DNA of 64,000 bases from Antedon bifida (GCA_963402885.1 OY727100.1:8357501-8421500), one strand, 5' to 3'; counted from the stretch's first letter, positions 25,701 through 40,700 are shown. Numbers and translations: made by a program. Notes: a model not told the origin generated them from the letters alone.

Positions 25701-28700
25701 AAGGAAACAAAGAAAGAGGAAGCAAAAGAAAAAAGAATGAAAGATAAAATAAAGTAAAAGACAAAAAAAACAAAATAGGTACAAAGTAGAAGTTTAGATC
25801 TGGGTATACATGAAATGTGAGACATCAATACAAAATTACAGTGAATTTAAAATATGAAGATATAAATAAAAAGAACATTGCACAAAGCAATGTATACATA
25901 TTCTAATTATATTTGGTATTTTGAGTTAAAACTGTGGGAGTTATATAACGGTTTTTCACTTTTATTGTTATCTTACCTTAAGACTTAACCCATAGAAACT
26001 GTAAGTTGAAAGGCTTGACTTTTTCTATGACTGTTGTTAGTACTTCAACTTCACCAGCTTTACTAGACTTGCCCCAAGTCTGTATTTATTGTCTTTTTTT
26101 TTTATTTATTTGTTTTCATTTCGACCGCGATTTTTGTCTGAAAATACAGACTTGTGAAACACGTATAGAAATCGATTTGCAGACCGCAAACGTCCGATAA
26201 GAATGACGTAGGTTATCATACCGTATTTGGCTATATGGGGCGGGCGGTATGTAAATATGGATTTCGAATCAACCAATGATCATTTTGTTTCAAAATGAAA
26301 AAGATCGAGTACGTACGTACAGTGCTGAATGTACGATCGAGACTGAACAACTGTTGAAATATAAAATCGTGTTGCCAAGTTGTTTTGTTTATTAATTGTT
26401 TAGTCCTGGCCTAGGCCTCCTTTGTAGGGCTACTCAACTTGTACGTACGACCTGCCAAATAAAACGCCAATAAGGTACATACCACCACCGACGGGCACAC
26501 AACAGGGCTACACCACCACACAGAACAGGACAGGGTCTGGGTGGGAATTAAATAAATGATCCATTCAATGTTTGTTTGGCGGAGAAGCTAGCCTATCATA
26601 TCAAGACGAGTTTTCATGTTCTTGGGAAAAATCTCATCAAATGTTTACTACTTACTAGGCATATAAAATCATTTCTAGCCTTCAAAAATTTTCATCAATG
26701 TACTCAAGTACACATTGTCTAAACGTAACATAGTGCATGCGCATCGTCTTAGATGTTGAGTCTTTGAAATTCTGAAATATGAATATTAAAACGACGTACG
26801 AGTGAGTAGCCAATGGCATGCGGCTGAAACTAGTCAACTGGATAATTTATGCACCAAGAATTCTTGGTGTCAAACCACGTGACTTATGCGTGTTTCCCCA
26901 GACGGAGTATCCAAACTCAAGTAATACACGTATGAAACGCCATATGTGCAAAAATATTTATATTTTTACAAAACTCCGTCTGGAGCCCAGACTACAGCTT
27001 TACATGATGCCGCCACCAGTAGTTCTATCTCGTAATAACCAATCTGGCTTTCTGGATCATTGAACTTGCTCCAGTGAATCGTTAACCCTGTTAGCAGTAA
27101 ACCAAGCAGGCTAGAAATAGAAACAACAAATAATTTGTAATGGATTTGATATACTTTATATGCAAGTATCTAAATTTTCTATTTGTTACCAAAGACGAAT
27201 CATTGAGACATATAATTGAATAGGATTAAACTATTAATATAAAGATAACTTACAAAATCTGTAGGAACATGGGGGTTGTTTTCAAGCCAAATTCGTCCTT
27301 CGATTGGTTTTGTTAAATCAACTTTGAAAGATCTGCTGGTTTTGTTGCACTGTCCCGCTTCGTCGTTTCCTTAGAAGAAATGAAATTTAGAGCATAGAAT
27401 GAAAATTGTACAGGTAGATTGTGGTGATGAGTACAGGAAGATGATTGTACTTAAGATTTCATATTTCAATGGAAAAGGGTCATCTTTTGTAATATCATAT
27501 ACAATTTCTGTCTACTATTTTCATAGTTGAGGTGAGGTTCACCAGGTTTTTAGTAAATAAACTAAATAATAAATTAAATAATAATATTTGTTAAGCGCAC
27601 ATATCTAGTGTAAAATTAAATAAGATAAAAGAACCAATACAAAGAAACTCACCAAATACAACAATATAATAGTTGTGATTGTGCTGCAAACTCAGATGTG
27701 TCTCTTCTGCATACGTATCCTTGCCAGTATTAGTGACAGTGGCAACATCAAACAATGACTCTACCTCTTTACATGCCTCAGATACACATTCACTCTTTGC
27801 CATCTGTGATAAATAAGAACCAAATTCTGGTGATAACATAAAAAATAAATTGGTAATTTTCATCGCATTTCCAATCTATTCTGGGCTGTAACAGACAGCA
27901 AGCATCTCTTGTGTGGTCCCTCTTTTTTGTATGGATCAAGTCTTCTGAAACCATTCAGGAAATAACTAAAATTTACACCACTTTGTGCAAATTAAGTACA
28001 CATATTATTACAACACTATTTAACTTCACACCTCTCAAAATAAATCATGAATCACGGGGGGTCAAATGTAGCATTTTGACACCCCCCTAGCTCTTTTCGC
28101 TCAACCATACAAACAGCCTTTACGATAGGCTAAAAATCATTTTAATGCAAAAAGTATGTATGACTGTCTGTTATGAAATTTCAAGTAACTTGGTCTCTGA
28201 AAATAATATGGTCGCTGTGTTATTTGGTTCTGCTTTGTTCATATTTTGTCATCATCTAAGAAGATGCCTTTTGTATTTTGATAATACAGGGGTAGCGATT
28301 GCTTTGCGCCAAAATTAGATAATAAAAAAAATAGACACTCCTCCGTACCAGTAGCTGCTCCGTACAATGCTGCACAAAGGGAGAGCACTTTGGCCCGACT
28401 GTCTGGAAATCAGTTCAGAAATCCCTTCGACCTATTCTGCTGTGAATACGACTTTGAGCGCCATTTCCATTACGGACCGGGGAAGTTCCAAGAATCAATG
28501 CGAGCACACTGCCCGCTCATGATTTTTTATTTATTTTTTTTCGTGTAGGGTGTAATTTCTGGGCCAACTAGACTAGTAAGAGGTGCCATTTTATCATGAA
28601 TTTTATGTTCGAGAGTAGCATTTACCAAAAATCGCTTTACCAAAAGCCCCACCATGGGCCTGTGGCTCAAGTATTTGGTGTTTAAGCCCCCATCCCCTAT

Positions 28701-31700
28701 TTTAAAATCAAGGATACACTCCTGACCCCCACTTCAAAAATCGTTCCCGCACCGCTGTTCACAACAGTATAAATAAACAATTTGACTTCACTTTTCATAA
28801 ACATTTCAACTTCGCATTTCATTAATCAATTAGACAAATTATTGTAAATCTCTTGAAAGAAATAATGATACTTACACTTAGTTAATATTACTATTATTGT
28901 AATGTATTGATGCATTTACAAACCTGCACCTTTAAGATATCACATTCAATATTAGTAGCCTCTGGTTTACTTGAAATGCCGTACATGTAAAAGAACATTG
29001 GTTGGTCTGATATGAAGTTAGACCAAGAAAACGATGTTCCTGTATCTTGGCTGATGAACAGCTTTGTTTCAATTTCTCCACCTTTACAGAAATGAACGCG
29101 TTACATATAATATAAAGCTTCAGAAGACTAGAAGCCTGTATAATAACATATAGTACAAGATGACAAGTTGAATAAATTTTCAAATTTGAACTACAACAGT
29201 AATTGGTATGGTATGCACTATCTCGTATTATAGGGACATTCAGATGAGTTCAAAATAAGTCTTGAAGTAGCAGATTGTAAGCTGAGGAATGCCTGTGAAG
29301 ACGCTCTTTGTATATTAGTTACTTCAACCATACTACAGAAAATTTACACAAGGTTCAAGGTTCTAGCAATCTAGATGCACAAGATGTTAAAATATGTAGA
29401 CTAGTACAAAATATGGTATACAAGCAGCAGCATAGTCCCACAAAGAATACTAAAAAAAATGTCTACAAAGGAATGTTTAGGCCTACTTACCTTCAACTCC
29501 TAATCCTTTGCCGACTTGTATACCATTTGATGTAATTTCAGCATAAGCTAACTGCCCTCCGTAAGCCCGGACTGTTACGTAATAAGTAGCCCTTTCATCT
29601 AACAGCAAGTCGGTAAATGTCCACACGGTGTTCAACTCTACGTTTGTAAATGGCACGATGTTGTCACGTGTCTTAGGATACAGGCGGTCGTTTCCAATAG
29701 CAACACTGTAATACTCGATTAACTGCTTATCATTGGCTGCATATGTATACCCTATATAAATGAAACAAAAATTATTTTTAAAAGATAGAATATTTATATT
29801 CATTCATATTCTGTATTTACGTTGATTGTAAAATAAACATTACTCTTACTTACTAAGAAACTAACCCGATTAGACATAGAAAAGCTATTTGTATTACTAA
29901 ATCCCCACAAATTAAATGGAACAGTCTAATCAACCATACACACTTTCAATAAAGTACTCTGTTCTTTTATATTTCCAATAAATTTAATTATATTTATCTG
30001 ATTATCTTTTGTGGATTTTAATTGAAATTTAAAAAACTCACCATCTTGAATAACAACTTTCTTTTCCTGATCGTCAACACCAAACCCATCCCATTTGGCT
30101 GAGAGTGTTGTAATCGAAGCTTGTTCATTCAGGTCGAATCCTATAATGCTTCCATCATACACGTGTCCAGGCAGTATTGGTTGTAATCTCAGTGTTAAGC
30201 CGTCTGTTCTGACAACTTGAGTATGGCCCAACATGTTTGTGGCACGGACAATGCTGTAAAACGTCTGTCCGTCTGCCATTACTACAGCTTCATTTACTGC
30301 CATAGTTTTCGCTGAAAATATAAATTATGGGTAATTAGTAAAACGTTATCACAGGTCTGGTAGATTTTCGAGCAACTGAACAGTACTGAAAATATAAAGC
30401 GTCTAAAAGGTACTGATTGTAATTAGTGATGGTTATCATGTGTGACATGATTCCAGTTATGCTTATGTTGCGTTTACGTTAGGCAGTTAAGTTGAGTTTT
30501 GTGTTGAATAAACTACAACTTTATGCCGAATGCTGAAATTCTCAATTTCAATCAGCCATATCTATCTTCAGTAAAGTACATTAACAAACAATAACTACAG
30601 TATACAACAAATAAATAGAATTAAAAATGCAAGGATAACTCACTTTTAACATCAATAAAATCCTGTATAACCATCCCATCGATTCGTTTAATAGCCCATT
30701 CATAGTTTACAATTGGACAAGTGTCTCCGCTAAAGTCCCACGATGCTCGTATTTCATTGGCCTCAGATTGATAATCACTATAGAAAATAAAATTAATTAG
30801 CAATATTATCAAACGTATTTGTACATCATAAAATTATGACTTGATATTCAACTTTAACAAGTTTGTTGGGTCTTACACATCATTTACTATTGGGCTCCGG
30901 AGTGGTTGACGGCCGCTAGAAACTCTGCTTATGAAGACGCTGTTTGAAAAGCCAACTGTTGACAAGCTGGCTGCATTGTTTCCTTTGACCATAACAAAAA
31001 CCTTAGGAACGAAAAAAATACAACATTGGTATGCACAGGAAGAATATAAAAAGATAAGATAGATTGGAAAATCTTGAATGCAATATTTAAAGAATTACCT
31101 GACGAATTTCACTTAAGTCTAATCCCGAAACTTTGTAGTATGTCTCATCTGTAGAAATCGACTTAAATTCCATTATATCTGACTTTCCAACCTCAGATCC
31201 AATGGCAATGTCGTAACTGGGAAATAAAAATTAGAATGTATATGTTTTATACTGTATATTTAATGTTCCATATATACAAGCATCAATACTAGTTTAAATT
31301 TACCTTGTTATATAGGATTCCAATTCAGTAAACGGTTGCCATGCAACTACAACAGTTGTCAGTGAGGTCTGGCAAATAGCATCTTGAGCCTGGCAGTCTT
31401 TAAAATATATTTGCATACAGTATGATTACATTGCAAATTATTATACAGTCAAAGAATGTTTACATGAATTTGAAGTACATGATTTGCTAATGAATAGAAC
31501 CCAATGATTAGCTAACACAAATAAGATTTTAAGACAACTTGTACCTGCACCATTTTCTTCAGCAGCACAAATGTTCTCTCATTAAGCATGAAAGTTTACC
31601 AAATTTTGAGAAAAATATATAATTTCTACATGGCACTATAGACTTTCATATGGTTACATGAAGCCTGGTAAAACAGAAATAAATTTTAACAAAAAGAACA

Positions 31701-34700
31701 ATAAATGTTTGAGCAGTAATACCTCAGTATCGTTTTCACCAGGAAGTCCAAATGTCAGAGAATGGATTTTTGCAGGAGTTTGATCAACTATAACACCATC
31801 AGAAGCTGCCTCTAGGACATTGCCAGCACCAGTAATGGCACGAACTGTTGTGTAATAAGTAACACCATGTTCTAGGGCGAGGGTAGTGTAACCATGTCCT
31901 GAACCTGGGAGAGCTAGGCAAAAAACAAACGCACTATGATTACTTTTTTTTAACTAATTTAATTAAAAAACGATGAGTAGTAGGACAAAAACAGTGACAA
32001 TTACCTGTTCCTGCCTTGTTTGGGTCTTTGTAAAGGACAAGTCCAAAATCAGAAAACGGTTGAACATTGTCCAAACGAGGCTCTGTACCAACTGCCCATT
32101 CAAATGACGTAAGGCCATCAAGTTGACTCTGAAGAAAAGAAAGTAAAAAGGAGATACAATTTCTGTCTGAACAGTTCAAACAATATTTCCATGTCTACAT
32201 GGTTCATACAATATTTCAATGTCTACATGGTTCAAACAATATTTCTATGTCTACATGGTTCAAACAATATTTCTATGTCTACACGGTTCAAACAATATTT
32301 CAATGTCTACACGGTTCAAACAATATTTCTATGTCTACACGGTTCATACAATATTTCCATGTCTACATGGTTCATACAATATTTCAATGTCTACATGGTT
32401 CAAACAATATTTCTATGTCTACACGGTTCATACAATATTTCTATGTCTACACGGTTCAAACAATATTTCTATGTCTACATGGTTCAAACAATATTTCTAT
32501 GTCTACATGGTTCATACAATATTTCTATGTCTACATGGTTCAAACAATATTTCAATGTCTACATGGTTCATACAATATTTCTATGTCTACACGGTTCATA
32601 CAATATTTCTATGTCTACACGGTTCATACAATATTTCTATGTCTACATGGTTCATACAATATTTCTATGTCTACATGGTTCAAACAATATTTCAATGTCT
32701 ACACGGTTCATACAATATTTCTATGTCTACACGGTTCATACAATATTTCTATGTCTACACGGTTCATACAATATTTCAATGTCTACATGGTTCATACAAT
32801 ATTTCAATGTCTACACGGTTCAAACAATATTTCTATGTCTACACGGTTCATACAATATTTCTATGTCTACATGGTTCATACAATATTTCTATGTCTACAC
32901 GGTTCAAACAATATTTCTATGTCTACATGGTTCATACAATATTTCTATGTCTACATGGTTCATACAATATTTCTATGTCTACATGGTTCATACAATATTT
33001 CTATGTCTACACGGTTCATACAATATTTCAATGTCTACACGGTTCAAACAATATTTCAATGTCTACATGGTTCATACAATATTTCTATGTCTACATGGTT
33101 CATACAATATTTCTATGTCTACATGGTTCATACAATATTTCAATGTCTACATGGTTCATACAATATTTCTATGTCTACACGGTTCATACAATATTTCTAT
33201 GTCTACATGGTTCATACAATATTTCAATGTCTACATGGTTCATACAATATTTCTATGTCTACATGGTTCATACAATATTTCTATGTCTACATGGTTCATA
33301 CAATATTTCTATGTCTACACGGTTCAAACAATATTTCTATGTCTACATGGTTCATACAATATTTCTATGTCTACATGGTTCATACAATATTTCTATGTCT
33401 ACATGGTTCATACAATATTTCTATGTCTACACGGTTCAAACAATATTTCTATGTCTACACGGTTCATACAATATTTCTATGTCTACATGGTTCATACAAT
33501 ATTTCTATGTCTACACGGTTCAAACAATATTTCAATGTCTACATGGTTCATACAATATTTCTATGTCTACATGGTTCATACAATATTTCTATGTCTACAT
33601 GGTTCATACAATATTTCTATGTCTACACGGTTCATACAATATTTCTATGTCTACATGGTTCAAACAATATTTCTATGTCTACACGGTTCAAACAATATTT
33701 CTATGTCTACACGGTTCATACAATATTTCTATGTCTACACGGTTCATACAATATTTCTATGTCTACACGGTTCATACAATATTTCTATGTCTACACGGTT
33801 CATACAATATTTCTATGTCTACACGGTTCAAACAATATTTCAATGTCTACACGGTTCAAACAATATTTCAATGTCTACACGGTTCAAACAATATTTCTAT
33901 GTCTACACGGTTCAAACAATATTTCAATGTCTACACGGTTCAAACAATATTTCTATGTCTATACGGTTTAAACAATATTTGTATGACTAGACGGTTCAAA
34001 TAATATTTCTATGTCTACACGGTTCAAACAATATTTCTATGTCTACACGGTTCAAACAATATTTCTATGTCTATACGGTTTAAACAATATTTGTATGTCT
34101 ATAGAAAGATATTTCAATGTCTACAAGGTTTATAGATAGGTTATATAGGTTATATATACAATCATGAATAATTTGTTAGGCCTACCTCAAATCCATGGAA
34201 CATTACACACAGTTCTGTCTTTTGCATCTGTGAGTCAATGTCATGAGCTTTGATTAATACACCATCAAAAATTTCAGTTTCTGTTCCATCCCAAACCATT
34301 CCTACAATATTGATTATAACATCATTACTGGTAATATATAAGATGTATATTCATTCATCAGTGCAAAATTACTTCCATTTATTGTCATTTGCATAAAAAA
34401 CATAATTAGGAATTATGTTTGCTCCAAGTCCTAGATATATTACAAAAACAGATAAATGAAAAACTAACAAAAACAATTACAAAGTGTCACATCACTCTCG
34501 CACGGTATACTGACAGGCATTCAGGCATGTGATAGTCAAAGTACACCTAGAGTATTCAGACATTGAGAACACTGATTAAAACAAATTAAACTAAATTAAC
34601 TGAGAGTTACTTGATAATTCTTCCCAAGTGTTCTCAATGTACTGAGCAACTTCAATTATTAAGAGTAAGGCTAAACACCTGACCAATTAACATTGCTCTC

Positions 34701-37700
34701 TGAGGCAATACTACAGTACTTTGACGTTCACCTAACCACAATAAAGGTTTTAGGACTAAATTCAACCTAATATTTGGTCATAAATACATTTTGTAAATTT
34801 ACAGAACCTTGTCAATTTTCTAAAATTAAATGAATTGATAAGGTATAATGCTTACCAATTTTGTCAGCTTCAACAACTCGTATAGGTGACGAAATAGCTG
34901 GCTCGCTGAAAGATTGCGCCCCGTTCTCTGCCTTGACAGTAAGGTAATAAACTGGCTGGCAGGAATCCAAGAACTCAAAATCTGAACATGTGCTTGCATC
35001 GGTGAGTGTAAGATTTAGCCCACTGATGTAAGCTGATTCATCCGGACCCATACTTGTGAAATCTTGTACATCACTTGAACCTACAAAATTAAGCAGTTAA
35101 GATTTTTAGACTGTTACAGTAATTTGCAATTATTAGAGAATTTACTTTGACTACTGAAGAGAGAAGTACGTCCAGATACATTTGTTAGACTGTTACAATA
35201 ATTTGCAGTTATTAGAGAATTTACTTTGACAACAGAAGAGAGAAGTACGTCCAGATACATTTGTTAGACTGTTACAATAATTTGCAGTTATTAGAGAATT
35301 TACTTTGACAACAGAAGAGAGAAGTACGTCCAGTTAAGCTTTTTAGACAGCAGTTATTGAAGAAGTTGCTTTAAATACTTTTAGACTGTTCATAACTTCA
35401 ATGAGTTCTGTAAACCTCAAAATCAAAAGCCCCATTTTTTCCAAATACAACATAATTAAACTACTAAATAGTAACAGTTACCTGGTTGAGTTCCTATCGC
35501 AGCCCAATACGATATAATACCGCTCTCAGCATCCATGTAGCTCTGATTCCTTATGGATCACTTTGCCAAACATATCCAAATAAAAACTCTTCAGATTCAC
35601 CGGGATCCATGACACCAACCTTGATGCTGGACAGCTGAAATGTAATTGGATGAAAAACTTACACACTAACAACTGACAACTTAAAAACTGACAACTAACA
35701 GACATTTTAGTCACCTAAAGTATTAAACCTTATTGTCAACATTGTTACAGTAATCCTGCAGCATATGAATATTCATAGATATTCTTAATAAGGAATTTTA
35801 ACTAAATGTAACAAACAACTTACCAAAGGTGGAGACGGATCTATGATGACACCATTGGTCTCATGTGGTGATGTCAAACCTGCGTTATTCACTCCAGAAA
35901 TGCGGGTGTTGTACAGACCGCTCTCTTTCAATGTCAGATCGTATTCTGTATGGGCGTCTTGGGTTTGAGGCACTTCTATAAATGCTGGGTGAGCATGAGG
36001 ACCTGAAATAAAGTAAAATGTTACTTAAACGTCTAAAATAATTTTCTAAAAACAATATGATCAAGACAATTAAATTCATTTGAGGGGTTACTCCAGTGTA
36101 CCTTTACATCTTCTATCATTGTTGCACTTGGAGAATAAAATGAAAATAAAAAGAATAAATGAAAACTCTGTTTGGCTACAGCTGCCAGACACAAAGTGAA
36201 GGAGGGAAGGAAATATGTTGTACACACCTGTGGGCAATTCAGGCAAAGTTAAGCTGCACGAAACAGGTTATTCCCGCCATATTTGAATTATATCACCATC
36301 CATAGCACTATTTGCTAAGTTAATTGGACATCTAGAAATCATTTCAACATTTCACTTACTTGGAAATATTTGGTGTGTGGTTCCTCCGTAGGTTTCCGAA
36401 ACTGAGAATTTGTAGTGGTTCATGTCGGACTCTGGGTCGTGGAAATTCCAGTTTGCGGATATCAATGTGTCATTTGACTGAGGAAAACAAATTATGAGAT
36501 CATAAACAAACAGTAAAGCTCTGCCTACACTATCAAACTAGTTGGACAAAAAAAGTGTGATGTGCGCAAATATGGTAGTGATATTCTCAAATATGGTAGT
36601 GATATGACATCGTCATGTCCATATTTTGGCACATCCCTTTTTTTTGTCACATAAAGTTTGATAGTGTAGACAGAGCTTAAGAGTATTAAACTTTATCTCT
36701 GGGAGTTTCAAAGTACTGCACCATGTTCCATGTATTTAGGTCTTATTTCTCAACATGACTTGCATCAGTCTACAAACCCTGTTGACATTTTAAGTTTTAT
36801 GGTGACAATTATTGGCCTATACTAATGTTTATTAAACATGCAGACATGTGCATGTGAGTTTGTTCAAGCATAATAATTTGATTCACATCATCTACATAAA
36901 AACTATAAATCATAACTAACCTGAAATTCTATGTCTTCTCCTGGTGTACTTCCATCCCCAATAAATGTCATGATCGGTGGTGTAAGGTCAACTCTGAAAC
37001 CATCTGACCTTTGCGTTACCGAGAGGCCAGCTTGGTTGACAACGTCTAGTTCGATGAACAAGTCATCGCCATCTTTCAGGTGGAAGTGATGCCATTCAAA
37101 AAACGTAGCGTTCGGTCCAACAGATTCAGATTCATGGATGATTTCAAATTCTGCAAACGCCTCACTAAATTAAAAGTAATTAAAATGGTTACGGAGATAA
37201 AATAATAACAAATAAATTAAAATGCTAATATATTCAAAGCATAGTCAACTTTTCCAATATAGCCTGGGTGCAGAACAGTTAATATACACATTTGCGGGAA
37301 AAAAGTATAGGAAAATTTGTTTTTGGTTTTTTCTGATAGAGTATACCATATAGAATGTCAGAAAAAAAATCCCCATCCCAGGGTCTTGGGGAAAATTTTT
37401 TACGGCACTTTTAAATTTTGGCCTATATAACACACACAAATTCCTATTAACACACAAATACCTATATATAGGGGATAGGGAAAACCAATTCACGTTTTTT
37501 TTAACTTGGAGTTGTGTTATGATGATTGAAATTAGCTGAGGCTTACTTTAATAACTACTTATCATAGTAGTTGATAAATCAAGTCGATACGATGACATCA
37601 TCATGCCAGAATCCAATATGGCGTCCAATTTGGCGGGAAAAATAGGGTATTGCTAAACCCCGCAAACCTCCAAAAAAACATAGCAAACCCCACCGAACCA

Positions 37701-40700
37701 ACATATATATATATATACACAAATCAGGCAAAGAACATTAATTCTAAACCGCCCGGTGATATACTGAAATTTAATTAATTAATTTGAAACGATAAAGATG
37801 AGGAAATCTGTGAGAATGAGAAAAAGTCGCCCCAACCGAGACTCGAACTCGGACCGCCTGCTTGATATGCAGATGTCCTAACCATTAGACCACTGGGGCT
37901 TTCATGGTATTGTTCGAACTCGATTGGATAGCGACTCTTTAACATTCTCGGCGTGGTACGGCGGAACAGCACTAGTCCTCAGTTGTACGCACGCGCACCA
38001 GAGATCAAATTGATACGCCCTCATCTTTCAGTATTTTTATTCACGAGGCGGGATCTCCGAAGAGATACTTTTATATATATAAACAAAGCAGGCAAAGAAC
38101 ATTAATTCTAAACCGCCCGGTGATATACTGAAATTTAATTAATTAATTTGAAACGATAAAGATGAGGAAATCTGTGAGAATGAGAAAAAGTCGCCCCAAC
38201 CGAGACTCGAACTCGGACCGCCTGCTTGATATGCAGATGTCCTAACCATTAGACCACTGGGGCTTTCATGGTATTGTTCGAACTCAATTGGATAGCGACT
38301 CTTTAACATTCTCGGCGTGGTACAGCGGAACAGCACTAGTCCTCAGTTGTACGCACGCGCACCAGAGATCAAATTGATACGCCCTCATCTTTCAGTATTT
38401 TTATTCACGAGGAGGGATCTCTGAAGAGATACTTTTATATATATAAACAAATCAGGCAAAGAACATTAATTCTAAACCGCCCGGTGATATACTGAAATTT
38501 AATTAATTAATTTGAAACGATAAAGATGAGGAAATCTGTGAGAATGAGAAAAAGTCGCCCCAACCGAGACTCGAACTCGGACCGCCTGCTTGATATGCAG
38601 ATGTCCTAACCATCAGACCACTGGGGCTTTCATAGTATTGTTCAAACTAGATTGGATAGCGACTCTTTACCATTCTCGGCGTGGTACGGCGGAACAGCAC
38701 TAGTCCTCAGTTGCACGCATGCGCACCAGAGATCAAATTGATACGCCCTCATCTTTCAGTATTTTTATTCACGAGGCGGGATCTCCGAAGAGATACTTTT
38801 ATATATATAAACAAATCAGGCAAAGAACATTAATTCTAAACCGCCCGGTGATATACTGAAATTTAATTAATTAATTTGAAACGATAAAGATGAGGAAATC
38901 TGTGAGAATGAGAAAAAGTCGCCCCAACCGAGACTCGAACTCGGACCGCCTGCTTGATATGCAGATGTCCTAACCATTAGACCACTGGGGCTTTCATGGT
39001 ATTGTTCGAACTCGATTGGATATATATATATATATATATATATTTGAAACGATAAAGATGAGGAAATCTGTGAGAATGAGAAAAAGTCGCCCCAACCGAG
39101 ACTCGAACTCGGACCGCCTGCTTGATATGCAGATGTCCTAACCATTAGACCACTGGGGCTTTCATGGTATTGTTCGAACTCGATTGGATAGCGACTCTTT
39201 AACATTCTCGGCGTGGTACGGCGGAACAGCACTAGTCCTCAGTTGTACGCACAGGCACCAGAGATCAAATTGATACGCCCTCATCTTACAGTATTTTTAT
39301 TCACGAGGCGGGATCTCCGAAGAGATACTTTTATATATATAAACAAATCAGGCAAAGAACATTAATTCTAAACCGCCCGGTGATATACTGAAATTTAATT
39401 AATTAATTTGAAACGATAAAGATGAGGAAATCTGTGAGAATGAGAAAAAGTCGCCCCAACCGAGACTCGAACTCGGACCGCCTGCTTGATATGCAGATGT
39501 CCTAACCATTAGACCACTGGGGCTTTCATGGTATTGTTCGAACTCGATTGGATAGCAACTCTTTAACATTCTCGGCGTGGTACGGCGGAACAGCACTAGT
39601 CCTCAGTTGTACGCACGCGCACCAGAGATCAAATTGATACGCCCTCATCTTACAGTATTTTTATTCACGAGGCGGGATCTCCGAAGAGATACTTTTATAT
39701 ATATAAACAAATCAGGCAAAGAACATTAATTCTAAACCGCCCGGTGATATACTGAAATTTAATTAATTAATTTGAAACGATAAAGATGAGGAAATCTGTG
39801 AGAATGAGAAAAAGTCGCCCCAACCGAGACTCGAACTCGGACCGCCTGCTTGATATGCAGATGTCCTAACCATTAGACCACTGGGGCTTTCATGGTATTG
39901 TTCGAACTCGATTGGATAGCGACTCTTTAACATTCTCGGCGTGGTACGGCGGAACAGCACTAGTCCTCAGTTGTACGCACGCGCACCAGAGATCAAATTG
40001 ATACGCCCTCATCTTACAGTATTTTTATTCACGAGGCGGGATCTCCGAAGAGATACTTTTATATATATAAACAAATCAGGCAAAGAACATTAATTCTAAA
40101 CCGCCCGGTGATATACTGAAATTTAATTAATTAATTTGAAACGATAAAGATGAGGAAATCTGTGAGAATGAGAAAAAGTCGCCCCAACCGAGACTCGAAC
40201 TCGGACCGCCTGCTTGATATGCAGATGTCCTAACCATTAGACCACTGGGGCTTTCATGGTATTTTTCGAACTCGATTGGATAGCGACTCTTTAACATTCT
40301 CGGCGTGGTACGGCGGAACAGCACTAGTCCTCAGTTGTACGCACGCGCACCAGAGATCAAATTGATACGCCCTCATCTTACAGTATTTTTATTCACGAGG
40401 CGGGATCTCCGAAGAGATACTTTTATATATATAAACAAATCAGGCAAAGAACATTAATTCTAAACCGCCCGGTGATATACTGAAATTTAATTAATTAATT
40501 TGAAACGATAAAGATGAGGAAATCTGTGAGAATGAGAAAAAGTCGCCCCAACCGAGACTCGAACTCGGACCGCCTGCTTGATATGCAGATGTCCTAACCA
40601 TTAGACCACTGGGGCTTTCATGGTATTGTTCGAACTCGATTGGATATATATATATATATATAAATCAAAGAGCTGCATAGGCAGGATATAGAAAAAAATC

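Larger units (their letters stand above)
37706..40664 (-). repeat. Tandem array of 364-bp tRNA-bearing satellite, minus-oriented arm
   Basis: Nine tRNA-bearing units, regular at 364 bp (tRNA starts 37829, 38193, 38557, 38921, 39453, 39817, 40181, 40545) plus one short unit joined through a TA run (39089). Each unit has AATTAATTAATTT, a tRNA-like cloverleaf, GCGTGGTACGGCGGAACAGC and a small hairpin near ATCTCCGAAGAGAT. Copies are nearly identical. Confidence 0.95.

Noticed and set aside
26006-26085. Minus-strand stretch after AAATACAG as the missing FN3 exon
   Set aside because: The translation (KAGEVEVLTTVIEKV) lacks the YYxTVxA signature and reaches a stop without a suitable donor.
32191-34003. 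Three overlapping plus-strand reading frames of 590-599 codons
   Set aside because: They are the same 28-bp minisatellite read in three frames. The unit simply lacks stops and its length is not a multiple of three.
32171-34110. CRISPR array
   Set aside because: 28-bp repeats run head to tail with no unique spacers, in an animal intron.
36033-36227. Possible giant-gene exon (DVKVHWSNPSNEF)
   Set aside because: The flanking exons 36360-36477 and 35824-36002 join directly in phase (giving P-S-P), leaving no room for it, and its splice sites are weak.
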